Below are positions 6,692 to 13,683 of a DNA stretch of 25,883 nt, piece by piece. The position numbers were made by a program, and so were the translations under genes. The notes under the pieces were generated by a model. The model did not search any database and was not told where the DNA came from. It was given only the letters and a program-made list of their open reading frames with translations. Within the stretch, counting starts at the first letter, position 1, and each line of letters starts with the position of its first letter. The DNA lies in the IMG/VR virus record IMGVR_UViG_3300005355_000022, positions 1 to 25,883 of that record; one strand, written 5' to 3'. The DNA comes from a virus.

Positions 6692-7645
6692 GGGCTGTTC
6701 CTCCTTTGGCACGACCGCTGGCGCGGCTGCCATACCTGTTTCACCGTCGCCGTCCGCGCCTGGTACGCATGTCGCGCCGTGGGCTTTGGCCACATCGTGG
6801 AACCGTTGGATAACCGTCGCGTGGGTATCGGCCATGCCTGCGGTAGCGCCGCCCTTGCAACTGGCACCATGGGCCACGGCCATATCGTGCGTGGCCTGGA
6901 CGCCCTTGTGCGTGGCCATGTTGGCGGCGGCAAAGGCTTCTAGCATGGCGCTATCGGCAATGCGCGGGTTGGGCACCAGCGTATTCCCGACCACGCGCTT
7001 TGTCTGGCGGTCAAACTCCAGGCTCACGGACAAGGGCTTGTCGGGGTGGAACTCGCGCATGAAGTTGTCAAACCAGCGCGGGATTGCCAGTTCGCCAACA
7101 AGTGTTTCCCCATCCTCCTGGAACTCCAACTTGGTCAGTTTGCCCAGGTGCCCATCGAAGTACGTGGGCGTGGTGGCTGGGTCAATGTGCTGAACCTTGT
7201 TGGGTACTGGGTCAAAGTCGTACTGGGCGACGACCAGGTCTTCCGGACTGGCGCTGAACGCCTTGTCTGGGTAGTCGCCAGCGGCAAAGACCTTACCACG
7301 GCGCACGACATGCTCGCCGCCCGTGCTGAACGTGACCACGCCCAAGTCCTGCCAATCGCCCATGGCAAAAGTTGCGGGCAACACGTTGTCGCCGCTGGGC
7401 TTTACGGGCGTCCAACTGTGATGGGATACTTGCCAGGTTAGCGGCAGCGCCCAGCCGTTGGCCTTTGCCTTTTCCGTCATACAGGCTTTGATAGCGCCCG
7501 TGTCGTGTTTGGTGCTACCCAAACGGTGAACGGCGTTATCAAAGTCCTCTTTGTCCGCGACGGGGAAACTACGCCCTGGCCCACAGAAAACGCCGTCGGG
7601 CGCGGACTGGCGTTCCTTGGCGCTGGCCGCGCCCCACTTGCTCAT
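6200..7645 (-). CDS. Prohead (capsid maturation) protease fused to scaffold
   Basis: The 481-residue product starts at ATG 7645 with AGGAGGG upstream. Residues 1-70 carry FCGPGRSFPVADKEDFDNAVHRLG and IKACMTEKAKANGW, a common N-terminal module of phage prohead proteases. Residues about 75-235 fit a Mu I-like protease: VAQYDFDPVPNKVQHIDPATTPTYFDGHLGKLTKLEFQEDGETLVGEL followed by PLSVSLEF. Here GHLGK could supply the catalytic histidine region and SVSLEF the serine region, but this was not modelled. Residues 240-300 hold two copies of an HDxAxAHGAxC unit. From residue 319 a charged coiled-coil scaffold begins (ITARLEAAEQENERLRKARESDL). The protease and scaffold would be released or co-assembled as in lambda C/Nu3 and Mu I/Z. 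The gene lies just before decoration and capsid. Confidence 0.8.
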   Translation of the reverse strand: MSKWGAASAKERQSAPDGVFCGPGRSFPVADKEDFDNAVHRLGSTKHDTGAIKACMTEKAKANGWALPLTWQVSHHSWTPVKPSGDNVLPATFAMGDWQDLGVVTFSTGGEHVVRRGKVFAAGDYPDKAFSASPEDLVVAQYDFDPVPNKVQHIDPATTPTYFDGHLGKLTKLEFQEDGETLVGELAIPRWFDNFMREFHPDKPLSVSLEFDRQTKRVVGNTLVPNPRIADSAMLEAFAAANMATHKGVQATHDMAVAHGASCKGGATAGMADTHATVIQRFHDVAKAHGATCVPGADGDGETGMAAAPAVVPKEEQPMSTTGTTAEMAAITARLEAAEQENERLRKARESDLQTQRGKDAVVFANAQVAAKKAYPAERQAIIDLYVQAAKDDHQHGVANFDTDDRTSTRVAALEAMFDNRPAHVLTTELVGDAELVALANQMETERAGQKKKPDQARIEQLMSFTATGQEIIAERNGHKN

Positions 7646-7664
7646 AGCGCCCTCCTACGTTTGG

Positions 7665-7895
7665 CTATGTATTGCGCGCCACGGCGGCGTTGAACCACAT
7701 GACCGCTTCCTCAAGTTTGGTGATGGCCAGGCTGAGTTCGCGGCTTTCCGGTGCCTGGATGGCCATGATGCTGGCAAGGGTCATGGCTTGCGCCCGCACT
7801 TGCTCGTACTTAGGTACCTGGTTGGGCTTTGGCGGATGGTAGGTGAAATCGCGCTCTATGCGCTCCGCCAGCGTTTGGCGCGGTGCGCCAGCCAT
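7665..7895 (-). CDS. Acb2/Tad1 hairpin-domain protein (cyclic-nucleotide sponge candidate)
   Basis: The 76-residue product has FTYHPPKPNQVPKYEQVR, then AQAMTLASIMAI, then PESRELSLAITKLEEAVMWFNAAVARN. This is the characteristic pattern of the Acb2/Tad1 hairpin domain, in which FTYHxPKxxQxxRYExIR leads into a helical hairpin ending SLALTKLEEAVMWxNAAIARN. Members of this family bind cyclic oligonucleotide or gcADPR signals and block CBASS (Acb2) or Thoeris (Tad1) immunity. The start overlaps the preceding stop (TAATG), so it is coupled to the 28-residue membrane peptide gene. It lies inside the head operon upstream of the protease. Family assignment is firm from the motif; which signal it binds cannot be told. 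Confidence 0.85.
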   Translation of the reverse strand: MAGAPRQTLAERIERDFTYHPPKPNQVPKYEQVRAQAMTLASIMAIQAPESRELSLAITKLEEAVMWFNAAVARNT

Positions 7896-7981
7896 TAGGT
7901 GCGCTTGACCAGGTAGACAATGATGATCACCAGGATGACCAACGTGTCACCGTACAGGAGAATGTGATCCAGGGTTGTCAT
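7895..7981 (-). CDS. 28-residue single-pass membrane peptide
   Basis: From ATG 7981, with AAAGGA seven bases upstream, the product has 28 residues: MTTLDHILLYGD then TLVILVIIIVYLVKRT. The second half is a continuous hydrophobic run of about 12 residues followed by a positive KRT, so it should sit in the inner membrane with its C terminus in the cytosol. Its TAA overlaps the ATG of the Acb2/Tad1 gene. The size resembles small phage membrane peptides of unknown role, and holin-like or superinfection functions can only be guessed. Confidence 0.65.
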   Translation of the reverse strand: MTTLDHILLYGDTLVILVIIIVYLVKRT

Positions 7982-8162
7982 TGGATATCCTTTCGTTGTC
8001 ACGCTCGCACCATTGCTGGCACACGGGCGCGATGCCCATAATGCCAGGCTGTGCCACGCCGTTACGACGCACCAGGTACAAGCCGCCCATAAACGGCATG
8101 ACCACATAGTCGGCATGCTGTGTGGCGCGGTACTGGCCTGGCACGGGCTGTATCCATACCAT
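7947..8162 (-). CDS. Small phage protein, likely paralogue of its neighbour
   Basis: From ATG 8162, four bases after the previous stop, the 71-residue product reads MVWIQPVPGQYRATQHADYV, then VMPFMGGLYLVRRNGVAQPG and APVCQQWCERDNERI. It shares the order of features with the 72-residue protein encoded just upstream: W, then GxY, then a tyrosine-rich strand (YLV against YVV), then WC near the C terminus. This suggests an ancient tandem duplication. The ribosome site is weak (GGAT). The end overlaps the membrane peptide start by 35 bases. No function is recognised. Confidence 0.55.
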   Translation of the reverse strand: MVWIQPVPGQYRATQHADYVVMPFMGGLYLVRRNGVAQPGIMGIAPVCQQWCERDNERISNDNPGSHSPVR

Positions 8163-8166
8163 GGCG

Positions 8167-8385
8167 CTATCCGTTCTTGTCGGCCAGGGATTGCCGATGG
8201 GCGTCGCACCACGCCTGTACTTCCGGTAGCGTGGCGACAATGCGCTGGCGTCGGCCGGATACCTCCACAACATAGCAATCGCCGCCCGTGGGATACAGGC
8301 TATAGCGCCCGCCGTCGCTTTGGCTCTGGTAGACACCACTTGGGCCACGCGTCCAGGTCATTGGGAGCAAACGGGTTGATTGCAT
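8167..8385 (-). CDS. Small phage protein, likely paralogue of its neighbour
   Basis: The 72-residue product starts at ATG 8385 with AGGAG eight bases upstream. It reads WTRGPSGVYQSQSDGGRYSLYP, then GGDCYVVEVSGRRQRIV and EVQAWCDAHRQSLADKNG, giving three short beta strands and a terminal helix. It is similar in layout to the 71-residue protein downstream. No known family is recognised. It lies in the accessory cluster with the Acb2/Tad1 gene, between the structural protein at 8410 and the protease. Confidence 0.65.
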   Translation of the reverse strand: MQSTRLLPMTWTRGPSGVYQSQSDGGRYSLYPTGGDCYVVEVSGRRQRIVATLPEVQAWCDAHRQSLADKNG

Positions 8386-8409
8386 GGTAGCATCTCCTAG
8401 GATAACGGT

Positions 8410-9093
8410 TTACGAGGCCAGGCCAGTGAACTGGGCGTAGATAACGGCAATACTGAGCGCGCCCGCGCCAGGGTTGCTGGTGCCAAGGGTGACGCGCACT
8501 TTGGCGGCAGCGGCCTGGCTAGGGCCATTATTCAGCGTGGTGACGGCACCAGACCACTGGTTGATGCCAATGACGCTTTCTCCAGCCGTCAGCGTGGTAT
8601 CGGCGGCGGAAAACCGCGTGGCGGTGTTGGCGTCGCCCAGCGCCCAGTTGGCGCTTGTGGTGATGGTGGTGGTCACGCGACCCATGACAGCCAGGATAAG
8701 GCTATTGGCAGGGAGCAAGTTGCCCACGGTGTCGGTGAAGAGCGCGCCCGTGCCAAGGGTCAGTTGCTCCTCGTTGACATCAATGCGCACGCCTTCGCCC
8801 TTGCTACCCAGGACACTGGCACCCAGCATGCTGAGTACCTTGAGGGAGTTATCCCACAGGAGGCCAGGGTCGCTGGCGGGGACGCCGTTGGCATCGGCAA
8901 AGCCAATGGATCCGGCGGCAAACGATGGGTAATGGCCCACGGCGGCCATGGACTGGTAAATGGCATCAATGGTGCCCTGATTTGGGGCGACAGGCGTTTG
9001 ACCTGGCCCACGCCCATAGGTGATGCCCGCAAGGGCAAACTGGCCTCCGCCATCAATGATGGCTTGCAAGGCGGCTGTCGTTGGGTTTGCCAC
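8410..9093 (-). CDS. Putative virion structural protein
   Basis: The 227-residue product starts at GTG 9093 with AAGGAG six bases upstream. Residues 1-110 have alternating helix and glycine-rich turns (ALQAIIDGGGQFALAGITYGRG). From about residue 100 a beta-rich domain begins: VRIDVNEEQLTLGTGALFTDTVGNLLPANSLILAVMGRVTTTIT, then an acidic loop and KVRVTLGTSNPGAGALSIAVIYAQFTG. That last segment is typical of surface-exposed phage structural proteins (head fibre or decoration-like). No family is recognised. Its position directly after the portal operon end and before the accessory cluster fits a head-associated role. Confidence 0.6.
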   Translation of the reverse strand: MANPTTAALQAIIDGGGQFALAGITYGRGPGQTPVAPNQGTIDAIYQSMAAVGHYPSFAAGSIGFADANGVPASDPGLLWDNSLKVLSMLGASVLGSKGEGVRIDVNEEQLTLGTGALFTDTVGNLLPANSLILAVMGRVTTTITTSANWALGDANTATRFSAADTTLTAGESVIGINQWSGAVTTLNNGPSQAAAAKVRVTLGTSNPGAGALSIAVIYAQFTGLAS

Positions 9094-9096
9094 TTG

Positions 9097-9360
9097 CTAC
9101 TCCTTCTCTTGCCATACGTACATGGCGTCGGGGTCAAAGCATGCGACACCGTTGAGCATGCCCACGAACTTGAGCGTACAGGCCATTTCCAGTGCTACAT
9201 GCTGGCCGCCCACGCTGGCGGCGTACAGTTGCCACGCGCCGTTAGGACTGAGCGGCTGGAGTATTCCCGCGTTGCGTTCTTGCTCCATTGCCTGGCCGCG
9301 TGCCCGCTGTTCCGGCGGGAGTTGTTCCGCTGGCACCATTCCCTCGCGGCGGCGTTGCAT
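9097..9360 (-). CDS. Small protein gene overlapping the portal 3' end
   Basis: From ATG 9360, preceded by AGGAGG five bases upstream, the product has 87 residues: MQRRREGMVPAEQLPPEQRA, then a glutamine- and glutamate-rich segment, then a compact part (NGAWQLYAASVGGQHVALEMACTLKFVGMLNGVACFDPDAMYVWQ). The start lies 119 bases inside the portal gene in another frame. The unique C-terminal 50 residues, outside the overlap, look folded. A later ATG (MEQERNAG) is an alternative but has a weaker ribosome site. No function is known. Confidence 0.55.
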   Translation of the reverse strand: MQRRREGMVPAEQLPPEQRARGQAMEQERNAGILQPLSPNGAWQLYAASVGGQHVALEMACTLKFVGMLNGVACFDPDAMYVWQEKE

Positions 9361-10978
9361 TTGGCCCTCCTGGTTGCATGCCGCGCGCCTGTGCGACAGC
9401 CAGCGCATTCTCGTGTTCTTGCTGGGCTTGCTCCACAGGCGACAGGGCTTCCATAAAGTTGGTGGTGAGTTTTTCCAGTTCCGCCGCGTCGGCTTCCGGC
9501 AAGCCCACTTCCGCGTACAGTTGCTTCCACTGGCTGGGCAACACGGCATCGGCCGTCTTTAGGCTGGCAATGGCCGCCCACAGCGCCGCCTTGTCAGGCT
9601 CGCTGACATCTCCAAGACTGGCCTCTGGTATGTAGTCCAGGGCATCCTCGCCATAGTTGTATTTGACAATCGGAGTGAAGATGTCACGCCGCAACATGGC
9701 GCACACGGATTGCTTTGCCTGTTTGATAAGCAACAGCAACACGTCCATATGCACCTGAGCGGCGGCACGGCTGTCGTGCTTGCCTTCGCCCGTGGCGAGG
9801 GTCTGGCCCAGAATGGCACGGGCAATGCAATCGTTGAGGAAGCCAAAGGCATTATCAAACGCCGCGTTGGCACTGGCGGCGGCCTGGACAACCTGTACGC
9901 TGGCGCTGAACGGAAAGGCCGCGCTGCCCGCGTTACGCAACTGGGACAACTTGGAGGCCATGTCGTACGTAGGGTCTATGGGGATAGGGTCGCCGTTGAC
10001 ATCTAGTTTTAGGTTGCCCTCGCTATCGCTGGCATACAGGTCTTGCGCATTTTCGGGTAGGAAGCCAATAAAACTGGGTACGACAAAGTTGGCAAGGAAC
10101 TTCATGTACTCGCCCCAAAGTTGCATCTTGAAGTTCCAGGCGGTATAGGCAGCACGGAGGATGCTGGTGCCACGAGGGTCGCCGTCCTTTGGCCGCCAGG
10201 TGAGTACGGCAAACTTCTCCCGTGGGAGCAAGTTGGGGATATTATCGGGTTCGCTAATAATGATGCCTATTTGCACAGGCCAGAACTGGCCAGGGATAAG
10301 CGCCAGGAAGCCCACGGTATTGAGGTAGACATCCACGACAAACGATATCACACGGCGGCGCTTTGGCTTGATGGCCGTGACGACTAGTTTACCCTTATCT
10401 TGCCCACGGCCTTCCGCAAAGATTAGTTCGGCAACCTTATTGCCAGCCGTGAGGGCATCCTGGGCCATGTCCCAAAGGACGTCCTCCAGGTTATCCATGT
10501 TGCCCAGGGCACGCCTACACACGGCGGCAATGTCGGCCGCCTTCTTAGCGCCCTGTTCGTCGGCCTCGTCCACGGCTGGCGGGATAACGTCCACGCGCTC
10601 GCTAAGGATAGCGCTCAGCATGGTGGTAACAGCGGCGCGCACGGCATCGTCGTAGAGCATGCGCTGGTACAAGTCGTCGCCAAAGTCCGTGCTGATGTCG
10701 TCAATGGCCCACGGCAACGACCGTAGCCAGTTGTACATGTATACGGTCTGCTGGCCAGCCACGTATTCACGGGAGCCAACGGCCTGGATGCGGTAGGGCA
10801 CGCCAGGCAATGGCGGCTTGCCCGTCGTGGCGCTCCCAGGCGCGCCGCCTACCACCACATCCGTAGTGAGGAGCTCGCCCTTTACCGTAGGGTCGCCAGG
10901 CGGCGCGACTACGCTGCCCGCTCCTGTGGCGGGCGCGGTGCGCGTGGGCTGTGTGCGGCGCGGCGGACGGCTGGCCAT
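9242..10978 (-). CDS. Portal protein, DUF935 / Mu gp29-like
   Basis: The 578-residue product starts at ATG 10978 with GGGAG six bases upstream. After a proline-rich arm, the family core begins at DDLYQRMLYDDAVRAAVTTMLSAILS. It continues through AGNKVAELIFAEG, PREKFAVLTWRPKDGDPRGTSILRAAYTAWNFK and FLNDCIARAILGQTLATGEGKHDSRAAAQVHMDV. The GDPRGxSxLRxxYxxWxFK and ILGQTLATGEGxxxSRAAAxVH motifs are diagnostic for Mu gp29-like (DUF935) portals, the dodecameric vertex through which DNA is packaged. The last 60 residues are a low-complexity glycine/proline/threonine tail encoded where the next gene overlaps, which may explain its unusual composition. Confidence 0.92.
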   Translation of the reverse strand: MASRPPRRTQPTRTAPATGAGSVVAPPGDPTVKGELLTTDVVVGGAPGSATTGKPPLPGVPYRIQAVGSREYVAGQQTVYMYNWLRSLPWAIDDISTDFGDDLYQRMLYDDAVRAAVTTMLSAILSERVDVIPPAVDEADEQGAKKAADIAAVCRRALGNMDNLEDVLWDMAQDALTAGNKVAELIFAEGRGQDKGKLVVTAIKPKRRRVISFVVDVYLNTVGFLALIPGQFWPVQIGIIISEPDNIPNLLPREKFAVLTWRPKDGDPRGTSILRAAYTAWNFKMQLWGEYMKFLANFVVPSFIGFLPENAQDLYASDSEGNLKLDVNGDPIPIDPTYDMASKLSQLRNAGSAAFPFSASVQVVQAAASANAAFDNAFGFLNDCIARAILGQTLATGEGKHDSRAAAQVHMDVLLLLIKQAKQSVCAMLRRDIFTPIVKYNYGEDALDYIPEASLGDVSEPDKAALWAAIASLKTADAVLPSQWKQLYAEVGLPEADAAELEKLTTNFMEALSPVEQAQQEHENALAVAQARGMQPGGPNATPPRGNGASGTTPAGTAGTRPGNGARTQRGNTPAAQS

Positions 10979-11017
10979 GCAAAACTCCCATAATGTACAA
11001 TGGCTTTACACGCGGTT

Positions 11018-11038
11018 GGTAAAAGCCCGCGTTTTGCC
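11018..11038 (+). promoter_or_regulatory. Inverted repeat, candidate operator and promoter of the XRE gene
   Basis: GGTAAAA, a 7-base centre and TTTTGCC form an almost perfect dyad in the 96-base divergent gap between the portal and the XRE gene. A weak plus-strand promoter (TTGGTA, about 16 bases, CATACC) overlaps it. A symmetric site covering a promoter of a helix-turn-helix gene is what autoregulation would look like. Binding has not been shown. Confidence 0.45.
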
Positions 11039-11074
11039 ATACCTGGTGTAAAGCAACGTTACAAGGAGGTACGT

Positions 11075-11335
11075 ATGACAGGCCCAGAACTGCACGCCGC
11101 ACGCAAGGAACTACGGCTTATCCAGGAAGACCTTGGCAAACTGTGCGGCAAGAGTAGGCAAGCCGTGGCCTATTGGGAAACGGGTCGCTTGCCCGTGCCA
11201 GGGTGGATGCCTACGTTCCTGGATGGCTTGCGCGCCCAGCGTGGCCAGTTCCGGCCAGCCACCATTGCTATCAACGGCGTGGTGTATGTGCGCCAGCCAG
11301 CCGCCACGCTAGGCACCTATAACGGCGACTACTAG
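11075..11335 (+). CDS. XRE-type helix-turn-helix regulator, the only plus-strand gene
   Basis: From ATG 11075 with AAGGAGG five bases upstream, the 86-residue product begins MTGPELHAARKELRLIQEDLGKLCGKSRQAVAYWETGRLPVPGWM. That is a helix-turn-helix of the XRE/Cro type (LxxxQxxLGKLxGxSRQAVxxWExG), with recognition helix SRQAVAYWE. The remainder (FRPATIAINGVVYVRQPAATLG) is a short extension. It lies between portal and terminase, opposite to every other gene. A longer in-frame start at 11000 lacks a ribosome site and is less likely. It probably regulates phage transcription; its target may be the dyad immediately upstream. Confidence 0.8.
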   Translation: MTGPELHAARKELRLIQEDLGKLCGKSRQAVAYWETGRLPVPGWMPTFLDGLRAQRGQFRPATIAINGVVYVRQPAATLGTYNGDY

Positions 11336-11347
11336 CCTACATGCCCA

Positions 11348-11448
11348 GGAGCGACACTGAGGTCTCCTCCAAGGCGCGTTACCCGCCAAACGACAACACT
11401 TGGTCGCCGCCACGCTAAACGCCCCGTCCTGGCGATCTCAGCGCTCCG
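11348..11448. repeat. Two facing copies (E and G) of the dispersed element between convergent genes
   Basis: Copy E (11348-11410, plus) begins GAGCGACACTGAGGTCTCC and could encode a peptide with SDTEVSSKARY and WSPPR. Copy G (11420-11448, minus) reads GGAGCGCTGAGATCGCCAG and continues GCGTTTA, like copy F. They face each other in the 132-base gap between the stops of the XRE gene and the terminase, forming a long imperfect inverted repeat. Confidence 0.55.
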
Positions 11449-11467
11449 GCTTTTAGGCCGCCAGCGC

Positions 11468-12790
11468 CTAGCGCGGTACGAACGTGGCGCGTTGCGGCAT
11501 AACGGCGGCCTTGCCTTGCGCCACGGGCTTGATGTCCAGGCTGGCAATGGCATACCGTACCATGTCCATACCATGGTCGTCGCCCTCTTGTGGCTTTTCC
11601 TTTACGGGCTTGCCCGCCACGTTCTTTGGCCACACGTAGGCTGGGAACTCCTGGATGGTGCTAAACGGCTTGTGCTCCGCCACCAGCGCCTCGTCCCGTT
11701 GCCGCAACGCGCCCGACCAGAACAACACCCTGTCCCGCGCCAGCCGCTCTTGTACCGCGCCCACGCCAGGCGGTATGGCGTTGTTCGCCTTTACGGCTGG
11801 CAACCCAGCATTGATGTATTGCTGGATAAAGTCGGGTTCGCTAGGGTCGCACTGGATAGACCGCAACCTGTAGTGCTTATGCAATGGCCGCACGGCTGGT
11901 ACCCAGTAGCCATCCACCGTTTTGCCCGTTTGGTAGATCTCGTGGATGAGCACGGCCACGCCGTCGCCCGTGACGCCCCATATGCCAAAGACGCCAGGGT
12001 TGGTAAATCCCCAGTCCTGGCTGGCAAAGTGCCACTGGAACCGTGGCAAGGCCGTCTCCACGCCGTCAATAACGTGGCGCTTGCGGCTGAACTCCTCGTA
12101 GACCACGCCTTCCGCCGCCGCCCATATGCCCAGGTATAGGCGCTCGCGCCGCACGCCCGTCAGGCGGCTCAGCGCGGCCAGGTATTCCGGCGTGACCGTA
12201 GGGTTGTCCTTGTGTAGGCTTACCAGTAGGCGGCAGTCGCCACGGTTGCACCGCGCCAGTAGCCAGTGATCCGGCCCTTGCGGGTTGCAGTCCATGAGGA
12301 GTTGCTGGTACGGCATAGCGTTATTACGTAGGCGCGTTTGGAGGTTTTCAATGTCCTCCTCCTCCACATCGCTGGCCTCTTGCACGTACGCCGTGTCGTA
12401 CTGGGTGGACATAATCTTGCGGCTGTCGTCCAGGCCGCCTACCACGATCTCGCTACCGTTTGGGTACACGTAGGCCGCTGGCTTTTCTTTGTTGCCGCCA
12501 AAGAACACCACGCCGTCGTTGGGCAACAGTACCCATTTTCGGAAATCCACCAAGGCCGCCGCGCTGAGCTCTGTCAGCGTTTTGCGCGTAAAGAGGTGCC
12601 TGGTGCCAGGGTACTTCCAGCACAGCGCGTTGATCTTCTCCATGCAGCCACGGCTCTTGCCCGTGCCCGCTGGGCCAGCGATCAGGAGCTCGCGACTCCT
12701 CAGCCAGAACAACTGGCTAACCGCGCCGTAGTGGCGGTATACGTGCGTTTGGGTACCTGGCGCTGAGATCGCCGGAGAGGTCGCCACCAT
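11468..12790 (-). CDS. terL: Terminase large subunit
   Basis: I start at ATG 12790 because GGAG lies six bases upstream; an ATG four codons earlier has no ribosome site. The 440-residue product has the Walker A motif GPAGTGKS at residues 39-46. The Walker B/acid stretch YDTAYVQEASDVEEED lies around 131-146, and motif LLMDCNPQG at about 164-172. The C-terminal nuclease domain has ASQDWGF (D259), IQCDPSEPD (D315) and GDDHGMDMVRYA (about 403-414), the usual acidic residues. It pumps DNA into the prohead and cuts concatemers. It follows the small subunit gene with the dispersed element C between them. Confidence 0.95.
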   Translation of the reverse strand: MVATSPAISAPGTQTHVYRHYGAVSQLFWLRSRELLIAGPAGTGKSRGCMEKINALCWKYPGTRHLFTRKTLTELSAAALVDFRKWVLLPNDGVVFFGGNKEKPAAYVYPNGSEIVVGGLDDSRKIMSTQYDTAYVQEASDVEEEDIENLQTRLRNNAMPYQQLLMDCNPQGPDHWLLARCNRGDCRLLVSLHKDNPTVTPEYLAALSRLTGVRRERLYLGIWAAAEGVVYEEFSRKRHVIDGVETALPRFQWHFASQDWGFTNPGVFGIWGVTGDGVAVLIHEIYQTGKTVDGYWVPAVRPLHKHYRLRSIQCDPSEPDFIQQYINAGLPAVKANNAIPPGVGAVQERLARDRVLFWSGALRQRDEALVAEHKPFSTIQEFPAYVWPKNVAGKPVKEKPQEGDDHGMDMVRYAIASLDIKPVAQGKAAVMPQRATFVPR

Positions 12791-12838
12791 GCCAGGCTCC
12801 ATTGCTACGACGATGTGGGGAGTAGGACGCCTTCTGGG

Positions 12839-12857
12839 AGACCTCAGGGTCGCTCAC
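12839..12857 (-). repeat. Dispersed post-stop element, copy C
   Basis: The plus strand reads AGACCTCAGGGTCGCTCAC, matching copies A and B at 18 of 19 positions. On the coding strand GTGAGCGACCCTGAGG continues CTCCCAGAAGGCG. An out-of-frame stretch with SDPEVSQKASY follows and resembles copies E and H. It lies in the gap between terS and terL. Confidence 0.7.
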
Positions 12858-12894
12858 GTGCGCCTACGTACCAGGCCGCCTGTGCGTGCCCAGC

Positions 12895-13437
12895 CTATAG
12901 GCCGCCGCCGTCGGGGTCGTCCTTGAGCGGCTCCGTGGCCTGGCCGTCGCCTTCCCTGTATTCCCGAACCGTGGTGACATTGGCGTTCACGTTGACATTG
13001 TCGGTGAACAACTGGCGGTTCCGCCCCAACAGTTCCAGGGCTTTCATTTTAGCGTTCATATCCAGTTTGACGTCAACAATCTCGCCGTTGCGGTTGTATA
13101 CGAACCGAAGGAAGTCGCGCCAGTCGGCAAAGCCCACGTCCGCCAGTTCCGCAATAATGGCGTCGGCTGGCGGCAACCTGGCGTCCAACACGGCCTGGAT
13201 GGCCGCCTTTATGAGCGGGTCGCGCATGAGCAAGGGCACTATGGCATGTAGGTTGGTGTAGCCAGCCAGCGTGGCCGCCTTTTCGGCGTTGAACCTGGCT
13301 TCGCCACAGTAATAGTTGACAAACGCCGTGCGGCGGTCGTTTAGGCGGCGCTGGTGCAACCTGGTGTATGGCGGCTGGGCAACAGCGCCTTCCTCCACAT
13401 CGGGCAATACCAGCGCCAGCCCATTGTCGTTGTCCAT
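12895..13437 (-). CDS. terS: Terminase small subunit
   Basis: From ATG 13437 the product has 180 residues. Residues about 30-60 (LNDRRTAFVNYYCGEARFNAEKAATLAGYTN) match the helix-turn-helix DNA-recognition start of the Terminase_2 family. It continues with LLMRDPLIKAAIQAVLDARLPPADAIIAELADVGFADWRDFL, NAKMKALELLGRNRQLF and an acidic, glycine-rich tail. It binds the packaging site and loads the large subunit. The start lies 11 bases after the TAA of the preceding small gene. A longer in-frame start exists upstream but overlaps that gene and has no ribosome site. Confidence 0.88.
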   Translation of the reverse strand: MDNDNGLALVLPDVEEGAVAQPPYTRLHQRRLNDRRTAFVNYYCGEARFNAEKAATLAGYTNLHAIVPLLMRDPLIKAAIQAVLDARLPPADAIIAELADVGFADWRDFLRFVYNRNGEIVDVKLDMNAKMKALELLGRNRQLFTDNVNVNANVTTVREYREGDGQATEPLKDDPDGGGL

Positions 13438-13448
13438 GGTGGCGGCCT

Positions 13449-13637
13449 TTACTTGGTGGCCTTGGCACGTAGCCAGGCCAGGATTAGGCGCGTGCGCGTT
13501 GCGCCGTGCTTTGCCAGCAAATGTTCTTGCATGCTGGCCTGGCATCTGGCGCTGGGCACGTCTCCCTGAAGGGCACTGAGCGCCGTGGGATCGCGCCTTG
13601 GTGGCGGCATCGGCACGGGCATCAGGGTCGTGGCCAT
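13449..13637 (-). CDS. Small basic protein upstream of terS
   Basis: From ATG 13637, with AGGAGG seven bases upstream, the 62-residue product reads MATTLMPVPMPPPRRDPTAL, then QGDVPSARCQASMQEHLLAKHG and LILAWLRAKATK. The frame is open further upstream, but only the ATG has a ribosome site. The first 15 residues are proline-rich and the end is basic and helical. No family is recognised. It is the first gene of the packaging operon, downstream of a candidate promoter and the dispersed element copy D (13652-13665). Confidence 0.65.
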   Translation of the reverse strand: MATTLMPVPMPPPRRDPTALSALQGDVPSARCQASMQEHLLAKHGATRTRLILAWLRAKATK

Positions 13638-13683
13638 TTGCGGCCTCCTAGCGAGCTCAGGGTCGGGAAAAGCCACGATAAGC

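Noticed and set aside
5645-6943. 432-residue plus-strand open frame
   Set aside because: It runs antisense across the decoration and protease genes, with no ribosome site or recognisable motif.
11341-11418. 25-residue plus-strand peptide starting MPRSDTEVSSK
   Set aside because: No ribosome site precedes it and its similarity to the repeats explains it; kept only as repeat copy E.
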